DNA from: Apodospora peruviana
Lineage: Eukaryota > Ascomycota > Sordariomycetes > Sordariales > Lasiosphaeriaceae
DNA: 64,000 nt
NCBI GenBank assembly: GCA_033439685.1
Contig: JAUEDM010000002.1
Location: forward strand, 4,464,001-4,528,000
Direction of reading: 5' to 3'
Every line of letters begins with the position of its first letter. Positions within the stretch are counted from its first letter, which is position 1. A program made the translations under genes and the position numbers. Below the pieces are notes generated by a model. That model was not told the origin of the DNA and did not search any database. It saw only the letters and a list, made by a program, of their open reading frames with translations. This document shows, piece after piece, positions 57,579 through 64,000 of the stretch.

Positions 57579-58325
57579 TCAAGCAGCTTCCATGCTGCGC
57601 TCCCTCGCCATCTTCCTTAACTCGAGCACTCCGATGATGCCGGTCTGGCGAAGGCGCTCGAGAATTATTTTCATACCCTCACGGCTCTTGCCAAGCTGAT
57701 CCTGCGTTTTTGTCGAAGCAAGAGACTCGATGCTCCGTTGGACGCCCCGAGCCCCAATCCGGGCGAACCAGCCGCCTTCGCCGCCATCCTGATGAGCTTG
57801 TGAATGTCCTAGCGAGCGGATGCGCTCCCCGAGCCGAGACCGGAAGATAACTGTCGTCGCAACATCCGTGGTTCCGTTTGGCGACGGAGCGGTTGTCGTA
57901 TTGTGCGTAGTCGGAGTGGGTAACGCCGATGTCGACGATAATGCGGGTGCCGAGTACGTTTGCTTCTCGACAACCGACAGCACGCCGACGAAGTTGAGGT
58001 TCCGGCTCTCGGTCGACATCCACCCCTCCCGCATGTCCACCACGCTAGTTTCGAGAATGTAAGACGCTTTGTCGGAAGCGCCGCCTGTGATACTTGTTGG
58101 CAGCAGTTTCATAACCGCAGGTGGCATCCTCGATTTCTTGAGATGGATGCGGGTGGTGTGCAGTCGGCCTGTGTCCGGGTCGACGTGCGTCGAGATGGTG
58201 TCGGTACTGAGGACATGGTTGGCGAACGGGTTGAGCTGCGGCGAGCAGTATCGCAGGAAGAAGGCGAGGGTCACGGTCGGAAACGGATGGTTGTAGGTGT
58301 GGTTTGTCGTGTGCGTGAGAACCAT
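57579..58325 (-). CDS. PRELI/MSF1 family mitochondrial phospholipid-transfer protein
   Basis: An intronless gene for 248 residues. The N-terminus (THTTNHTYNHPFPTVTLAFFLRY then NPFANHVLSTDT, shown here in parts) is the PRELI/MSF1 start, which covers residues 1 to about 190. Further signatures are GRLHTTRIH, RESRNLNF-like STESRNLNFVGVLSVVEKQTY and a C-terminal helix with GMKIILERLRQTG. Family members (Ups1, Ups2) act in the intermembrane space with Mdm35, moving phosphatidic acid or phosphatidylserine to the inner membrane for cardiolipin and phosphatidylethanolamine synthesis. The Ups1-versus-Ups2 assignment is uncertain. A Thr/Ala/Pro-rich insert near 125-150 is longer than in yeast. No classical presequence is present, which fits Mia40-independent import as a partner complex. 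The ATG at 58325 matches the family start. Confidence 0.92.
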   Translation of the reverse strand: MVLTHTTNHTYNHPFPTVTLAFFLRYCSPQLNPFANHVLSTDTISTHVDPDTGRLHTTRIHLKKSRMPPAVMKLLPTSITGGASDKASYILETSVVDMREGWMSTESRNLNFVGVLSVVEKQTYSAPALSSTSALPTPTTHNTTTAPSPNGTTDVATTVIFRSRLGERIRSLGHSQAHQDGGEGGWFARIGARGVQRSIESLASTKTQDQLGKSREGMKIILERLRQTGIIGVLELRKMARERSMEAA

Positions 58326-60069
58326 TTTCTACGAGAGACGGTGGTGATTTGCCGTGACGATGGCCTTCACGGTTCGGATTATGGTGAAGCGGGTGGCGGT
58401 TGATAACTGAAGCAACCCCAGAGCTCGATGCTTGAAGATGAGGAGAGAGTGGTGACTCGCGACGACAGCTTTCAGGTGGAGAGGTAGCGTGGGGAATGAG
58501 TTTCGACGATGGAGAATAGTGCATCGGCGTGTGTGAAGCGAAGCTCACGATCGAAGAAGGGAGGGAGTTGACATTTGGAAATCAAGTTTCCACGAGGAAT
58601 CTCGTCGAAACTTTTTTTCGGGTAGGCGAGATAGTTGCACTTTCGAAAACGGTGCACTCGGGACTCAGGGAAGAAGATGGACAGCAGTAACACAGTTGAA
58701 AATGATGGAAGATGCGCTCGCGGATTGATTCAGGTGATACCTTGGGGAGGATGGGTGGCCAAAAGAGTGAGAAGAGGGGAGCTGCGCAACTGTGACGATA
58801 ATCGGCTCAGTTCTGGAAGCCTTTCGAGCCTAGCATCATTATCACGCGACCAACATCGGAGACCTTGTTGCGTAACGAAGTACGGAAGTATAAGCTGCAA
58901 TTATCCAAAGCTTATTGCGGTAATTGCTCTGAAACAAAACTACGCAGTTTTAACTTGCATATTATATACTATTTGCAAAGACAGTTACACTTTAACACTC
59001 TTCAGTTTTTTGGAAACTTTGAGAAGCACATCTTGCATCATAGCACTGTAAGTTCCTAGTGTTGCTGACCACACTCGGAGTGACTGGAACTTCGCTTAGG
59101 GGATAATTATGCCTTAAATACTAGGCAGCAATTAAACAACTCGCAAGCGGGGTTCTGGCGCCGGTTCACCGCTGCTGGCGCGGCCGTTTTATTAGTCATC
59201 CGCAGTCACGCGCCCAAGAAGGCTTTATGTGCACATCTGTTGGTCCCTCTTCCTTCTTCTCCTTTGCAACTGACCAACCCAACTCTAAACATCGACAGCG
59301 ACCTGCGACGGCAACATCGGCGGCAGATCGCAGACAACCCGGACTGTATTTCTCACACGCTCTTTCGTTTTCTTTTTGAGTGGTCCGTCAATTGTCTGCG
59401 CGTTTTATATCGGCTGTCTTCTAACGCGAGGTAACGGACAAAGCGCGCGCGATCGACTTTTGCAGGAGGAACGCGCAAACGAGCGACAGGAGCCTAGTCT
59501 GTCGCAACCAGGCATCCATCAATCGGCCGTCACCAAACTGATCGCGGGCGACCTGCTTTCATTCTGCATTCGAGGCACGGATTGTTCTCTTTCGGCTCCT
59601 GGCTAACTGAAGGTGTTGAGTTGCTGGCAGTGGTGTTGGGTGCTATTCGGGAGGAGACAACGATTGAGCTATTCAATAGAAGCAGCCAAGCTTCGCTGTG
59701 TCTTTGTACTTTCCTTTCTATTCATCACTTAACCTCCGCCATAAAGCGCTTTTTGTCTCCTTTTGAGGTACAATCATAATTGACTCCCGTCCAACTTTTT
59801 TGCAAGTTGAGAAAAAACAGCGCGAGAGAAGAGCAAAAATCTGCCTTGACAAGGGAATTATCTCCATCAGAGCAAAAGCACCCATCACTTCCCCCTTCCC
59901 CCTTCTTCACACGTGCGGAACAGTTGTGGTTATCACACTCAGGATCGCACATTAGGTTTTTCTTCTAATATACAGCATCTGCTTTGGGGCTTGGTGATTC
60001 CCCTGGAACCAACTTGGGGCTCAGTGGCACCGGCGTAACACCCTAAGCAGTCAGTCAACACCAATCAAG
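58326..60069. other. Divergent region between the PRELI gene and MPE1
   Basis: 1.7 kb holding both promoters. An AT-rich segment (58880-59050) is flanked by ordinary sequence, and CT-rich DNA from 59230 onward looks like the MPE1 leader. A leader intron there is possible. No coding gene is supported. Confidence 0.45.
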
Positions 60070-62358
60070 ATGGCTTCGTCAGTCTTCTTCAAGTTCAAGT
60101 CCCAGAAAGAGCCCACTCGCGTGGAGTTCGATGGAACGGGCATTTCAGTCTTTGAATTAAAACGTGAAATCATCGTACGGACCGGGCTTGGTGATGGAAC
60201 AGACTTTGACCTCGTCATCTATGCCGATGAAGGCATGAAAGAAGGTATGTGTGGTGGTACCCAGGGCCTGGCGTATGCCAACCAGCTTCAAACTAACAAC
60301 GGTATAGTGTACGATGATGACACGACAATCATCCCTAGGTCAACCACCGTGATCGCAAGGCGTATGCCTCCGAGGATAGCTGGCAGAGGAGGCGCTGCTC
60401 GATATGTATCTGGCAAGATGCCTGTACACGCGAAGAACTCGTCACGAAAAGAGCAAATCGTCAAGCCCCTCATAAAAGCCTCATCCACCCCGGTGGTGCA
60501 GTTGAACAGCGCCATGACGGAAGAAGAGAAGATGTTGGCGGTGTTCCAGGCCCAGACAGAGCACTTCACTTCTCGAGAAGAGGAGATGGCTACGTACGTC
60601 CACCCCTGTTCAGCTTGCTTGCAGCAGTATACTAACAAGAGTGCCAGGCAACAATATGTGGCCAAGTCAGGCATCGGCAAGAAACCGGCAAACGTCCCCG
60701 ACCATGAGCCGCCTCAGGGCTATATCTGCTACCGGTGCGGCGAGAAAGGTCATTGGATTCAGCTCTGCCCGACCAACGACAATCCCGAGTACGACAACCG
60801 TCCTCGCGTCAAGCGGACCACTGGTATCCCCAAATCATTCCTCAGAACAGTGGATAAGGCGACAGCACTGGGCCAAAACGCTGACGGCGAAGACGTAAAG
60901 ACGCCATCTGGCATCATGGTCAACGCTGATGGAGAGTTCGTGATCGCTGAGCCTGACAAGGCATCTTGGGAACAGTTCCAGGCCAAGGCCAAATCGAACG
61001 CTGCTGCGCAGACGGCCGCTTCCGATGGAGACAAGGAAGTCCAGGAGCGAGGCTTGGAGTGTCCGATCGACAAGAAAATGTTTATAGACCCAATGAAGAC
61101 ACCGTGTTGTGAGAAGACGTATTGCAATGATTGCATCACCAATGCTCTCATCGAGAGCGACTTTGTCTGCCCGGGTTGCAAAGCCGAAAACGTACTCATC
61201 GATGATCTGAAGGCGGACGAGGAGGCGGTCAGAAAGATGAAGACGTATCTCGCCGAGAAGGATAGTAAGGCCGGGACGGGGTCCAAGAGCCCCAAAAGCC
61301 CCACGGTGGCGGCGCCCAAATCCCCAGACAGTACCACCAACGGAGCTCCTACAACAGACGCCAACGGTAAAGCGGTCAAAAAAGAAGGATCGCAGTCACC
61401 GTCTCCTGCCACAGCCCAGGCTGCAGCGACATCGCAGACTAGCCAAGGTGCAAACTCGACGTCAACCCCCAAGAGCGCCACGTCAACTCCGGTAAACGGG
61501 GAGAGCAAGTCTCAGCTCTCCAAGAAGCGTCCTGCCGAGGAGCTTGCCGAGAACCCCAAGGTCCCTAAAGCCCCCAAGGCCATGCAGAAATCTCAGCAAG
61601 AGACCCAACAGCAGTCCATGATGGAGCAGATGATGTCGGGTATGGCGGAAGGCATGAACCCCATGAACGGTATGACTGGGATGAACGGAATGATGGGCGG
61701 GATGCCCGGTATGCCCGGCATGCCAATGATGTTCGCCGGGATGCCGATGATGCCCGGCAACTTTGGCGGCGGTCCCAGCGGTATGCCCAACATGAACGCC
61801 ATGAACGCCATGATGAACCCGATGATGGGCATGAACCCGATGATGGCGACAGGTATGCCCGGTGGGGGATTCCCTGTGCCAGTGGGCGGCCCCGGTGGGT
61901 TCAACGGTCTCAACGGTGCTAACGGTGCATGGGGAGGCGGTCCGGGCGATATGGGTATGGGAGCCATGGGAGGAATGGGTGGTATGGGAGGTATGGGTAT
62001 CGGTATGGTTGGAGGTATGAATATGGGAGGGCCAGGAGGGCCAAGTATGAACATGAACGGAATGATGAACGGCGGTCCCGGTGGTGGTCCCCATATGAAT
62101 GGGGTGAACAGCGGTGTTGGCGGTATGCGGAACGGTGGAGGTTTTCCCAACGGTCCGCAGCAACAGCATCATCAGCAACCTCATTTACCACACCAACAGC
62201 AGCAGCACAATCAACAATTTATCCCGAATCACCAACACAAGGTGTTTTCCAACCAGGCAGCTGATGAAGAGGACGCCTACTTTCGGAAACCGGTGAACCC
62301 TCATCGCCACCAGAACCGGCAGAGGAGGATTCGGCCGAGCGATTACCGCGAACTCTAA
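60070..62358 (+). CDS. MPE1: Cleavage/polyadenylation factor subunit Mpe1 (RBBP6-like)
   Basis: A subunit of the cleavage and polyadenylation factor, acting in pre-mRNA 3' end formation, with a probable E3-like RING. Exons 60070-60244, 60308-60593 and 60648-62358 give 723 residues. Both introns (63 and 54 nt) are multiples of three without an in-frame stop, so the unspliced frame reads through; splicing restores GMKEVYDDDTTIIPRSTTV and EMATQQYVAKSG. The order is a ubiquitin-like DWNN domain (residues 1 to about 78), a CCHC zinc knuckle (Cys181, Cys184, His189, Cys194 in CYRCGEKGHWIQLC), then a RING/U-box-like domain starting at Cys292 (CPIDKKMF, CCEKTYCNDC, CPGC). A Ser/Thr/Pro/Ala linker follows, and the C-terminus is Met/Gly-rich with a Gln/His run, ending in a basic DxRPSDYREL-like tail. 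Long open frames on the opposite strand here are composition artefacts. Confidence 0.95.
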   Translation: MASSVFFKFKSQKEPTRVEFDGTGISVFELKREIIVRTGLGDGTDFDLVIYADEGMKEGMCGGTQGLAYANQLQTNNGIVYDDDTTIIPRSTTVIARRMPPRIAGRGGAARYVSGKMPVHAKNSSRKEQIVKPLIKASSTPVVQLNSAMTEEEKMLAVFQAQTEHFTSREEEMATYVHPCSACLQQYTNKSARQQYVAKSGIGKKPANVPDHEPPQGYICYRCGEKGHWIQLCPTNDNPEYDNRPRVKRTTGIPKSFLRTVDKATALGQNADGEDVKTPSGIMVNADGEFVIAEPDKASWEQFQAKAKSNAAAQTAASDGDKEVQERGLECPIDKKMFIDPMKTPCCEKTYCNDCITNALIESDFVCPGCKAENVLIDDLKADEEAVRKMKTYLAEKDSKAGTGSKSPKSPTVAAPKSPDSTTNGAPTTDANGKAVKKEGSQSPSPATAQAAATSQTSQGANSTSTPKSATSTPVNGESKSQLSKKRPAEELAENPKVPKAPKAMQKSQQETQQQSMMEQMMSGMAEGMNPMNGMTGMNGMMGGMPGMPGMPMMFAGMPMMPGNFGGGPSGMPNMNAMNAMMNPMMGMNPMMATGMPGGGFPVPVGGPGGFNGLNGANGAWGGGPGDMGMGAMGGMGGMGGMGIGMVGGMNMGGPGGPSMNMNGMMNGGPGGGPHMNGVNSGVGGMRNGGGFPNGPQQQHHQQPHLPHQQQQHNQQFIPNHQHKVFSNQAADEEDAYFRKPVNPHRHQNRQRRIRPSDYREL

Positions 62359-63745
62359 ACTCACACCGAACTGTACACGACCTAACCTTCCTTTCTCATG
62401 CTTCACATATAAAAAGGTCTTCCACGGGAAGATCCGACTACGAAATATATAGTTTCACATCTCTTTATATCTAGTGTTTCTTACATAGGCGACGGGCGAC
62501 AGATCGAGGATTTGGCAAAGGCGTTTTCCTTTTCTTTTCTTTTCTTTTTTTCGTTCTTTGGAGGGAGACTACTGTTTGGTCGGGATGACATGAGGACGGA
62601 GGAGCCCCTGAATATGGGAGGGCAGCGGAAAAGGGATCATCAGCCAACCAAAATCATCAATGCATCGGGACCCGCGTTTTGTTACTTTTTGGTCATTGGG
62701 GTTTCATCATTCTGATTTTTTTCCTCTTACTGTCTTTCTGTTCCCCATTTCGAGGAAGACCGGTGGGTGCGGTGGCATTTTGTATTTACTGTATTATACG
62801 AGTTTTACCTCTTACCAAAAAAATACACACAGCGACTTTTTCTCTCTCAAACTATGGTGCCTATCTCGGAGGCCTTTGCCATCTATATGTAAATGAATGA
62901 ATTGTGATTCTGCGATTATTCCGTGTGGGTGGCGCAGTAGAACTACACGTACCTAGGTACCCCTGATCTCGTACCACTGAAACACCGAGACAACACAACG
63001 TACATACACCATTCCACGGTAAATAGTAGCCATCGGGTGCAAGCCGGGGTCCTAGCTCGTGACCTTTTAGGACATCTGGTAGCCATCCTGTAAATATTGT
63101 TTGTAAATACCGGCTCAGACCCTCGCCGTCGATTGCAGAACATGCCACAGACAAAGACACTTGCAGGGTTTTGTCAGGTACCTGATGGCTACTATTTACC
63201 CATGAATGGTGTAAAACAACAACGGAGAGCAGTGTAATTATTTATTTTAGTGTTCTTTACTTCATGTTCGCTATCTTTTCCCAAGGGAGACAACAATATC
63301 TAACCAGCAGCGCTATGTAAAGACCTCCAGAACAGCAAAACATGAAAAGACCAGCCCCTCCATCCCCATTCCCTTCACAGGAAGAATGGAGGATGTAATC
63401 CAAAATACCTGTCCCACCCACACAACATGATGACCCCCCGTACCCCGTAAACAGGTACTACTGCGTACTGCTGTTTTTACTTCCCATTATTTTTTACTTC
63501 GGCACCCTGTCCAACCTGTCAGATATTTACATGAGCGTGTCAGACTGCTTATGCAAGCTCGCTAACTGCTCACGCAAGCTCGCTAGGCCGCGCTGGAGAA
63601 GAGCCGTCGTGGAAGACGATGGCAGAGTCGCTGACGTGTTCACCGTTTTAACCTTGTTCTCTACCGCGGATAACTGCTGTGACGATGGACACCAGGCTTC
63701 CAGTTCCTCCCAGAGTTGCCCCTTGTCCGCCCGCGACGGTGCCGA
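62359..63745. other. Convergent gap between MPE1 and GET3
   Basis: 1.4 kb between two stop codons. T-rich DNA at 62520-62560 and 62710-62830 probably belongs to the MPE1 3' flank. A TACCTAGGTACC palindrome lies near 62950, and an imperfect inverted repeat is listed separately. The frame at 63531-63749 is not supported. Confidence 0.45.
63005..63213. repeat. Imperfect inverted repeat with 34-nt arms
   Basis: The arms 63005-63038 and 63180-63213 are reverse complements at 30 of 34 positions, including an unbroken 17-nt block (GGTAAATAGTAGCCATC on the left arm). The spacer is about 141 nt and contains a further partial direct copy (GTAGCCATC near 63080). It may be a small miniature element or fold as RNA. 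No target-site duplication was confirmed. Confidence 0.75.
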
Positions 63746-64000
63746 CTAGTTGGCCGACGGGGGAACAAAGGGCGTGATCAGCATCTTGCTGAATTCTTCG
63801 AGCTTCTCCTTGCCGCGCACCTCCTCCACCAGCAGCGGCATCTTTACGACGTTAAATTCATCATCGTAAAGCTCCTCGATCTGCGACAGGTACTTCTTCT
63901 GCATCCGCCGACGCGCCGTACACTGCTCGCAGTCCGAGCCCGACTTGGGGAACAGGAGCTGGTTGACGACGATGCTGTGCGTGTCGATGCCGTACTTTGA
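63746..64000 (-). CDS. GET3: Get3/ArsA-family ATPase, C-terminal 84 residues (5' part outside window)
   Basis: The C-terminal part of the cytosolic ATPase that receives tail-anchored proteins and delivers them to the Get1/Get2 receptor at the ER. The frame is open to the right edge and stops at 63748-63746. Visible motifs are the end of the helical subdomain (IDTHSIVVNQLLFP), the dimer zinc motif CEQC followed by TARRRMQKKYL, and the conserved end VKMPLLVEEVRGKEKL then a Pro/Ala tail. The zinc cysteines are intact. The ATP-binding P-loop lies beyond the window. Confidence 0.95.
   Translation of the reverse strand, partial: SKYGIDTHSIVVNQLLFPKSGSDCEQCTARRRMQKKYLSQIEELYDDEFNVVKMPLLVEEVRGKEKLEEFSKMLITPFVPPSAN

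Noticed and set aside
61483..62184. Long open frames on the minus strand opposite MPE1 (about 185-250 codons)
   Set aside because: They mirror the Met/Gly/Pro-rich repeats of MPE1, are low-complexity (His/Thr/Ser or Pro/Ile-rich) and have no independent support.
1..64000. CRISPR arrays, rRNA genes, complete transposons
   Set aside because: No regular repeat-spacer arrays, rRNA-like blocks, or reverse transcriptase or transposase motifs were seen; CRISPR is not expected in a fungal nuclear genome.

Overview
The window looks like nuclear DNA of a filamentous ascomycete (Pezizomycotina, most likely Sordariomycetes). The genes are mostly eukaryotic housekeeping genes. They carry many short introns: about 40 can be placed, mostly 52-95 nt, with GTANGT-like donors, CTAAC/CTGAC branch sites and YAG acceptors. 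Several proteins (Mis6/CENP-I, an NDR kinase of the Cot-1 type, a YwrD-type gamma-glutamyltransferase, a GNAT protein related to fungal GH3-GNAT hexosaminidases) have the form seen in that class. The species cannot be named from the sequence. Exon boundaries below were worked out by hand from splice consensus, frame continuity and family similarity.

Layout, left to right. 1-10 kb: mitochondrial release factor 1 (minus strand, cut by the window edge), diverging from cytosolic tryptophanyl-tRNA synthetase; a single-exon glutathione S-transferase-like gene; a gamma-glutamyltransferase-like hydrolase; mitochondrial monothiol glutaredoxin Grx5 (minus strand), diverging from a short-chain dehydrogenase. 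10-15 kb: an alpha-methylacyl-CoA racemase-family enzyme ending in the peroxisomal signal SKL, converging on an eight-exon Mis6/CENP-I kinetochore gene. 15-24 kb: two long gene-poor stretches around a GNAT acetyltransferase gene that appears to have lost the GH3 domain of its relatives. 24-34 kb: TSC2/tuberin (minus strand), diverging from the nuclear exportin CSE1. 34-42.5 kb: an 8.6 kb stretch with no convincing gene. 42.5-64 kb: a PH-domain protein, an NDR-family kinase (minus strand, with a first exon of only 48 codons), a WDR26/Gid7-like WD40 protein, the dynamin Vps1, a PRELI/MSF1 lipid-transfer protein (minus strand), the polyadenylation factor Mpe1, and the C-terminus of Get3 (minus strand, cut by the window edge).

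The genes do not form one pathway. They include mitochondrial functions (release factor, Grx5, PRELI), growth and nutrient signalling (TSC2, NDR kinase, Gid7), trafficking and targeting (Cse1, Vps1, Get3) and chromosome segregation (Mis6). I see no biosynthetic cluster, transposon, CRISPR array or rRNA. The items most worth a second look are the GNAT protein without a GH3 domain, the diverged NDR-kinase paralogue, a hydrophobic upstream ORF that ends one base before the TSC2 start, a 34-nt inverted repeat between MPE1 and GET3, stop-free introns whose length is a multiple of three, and the gene deserts.
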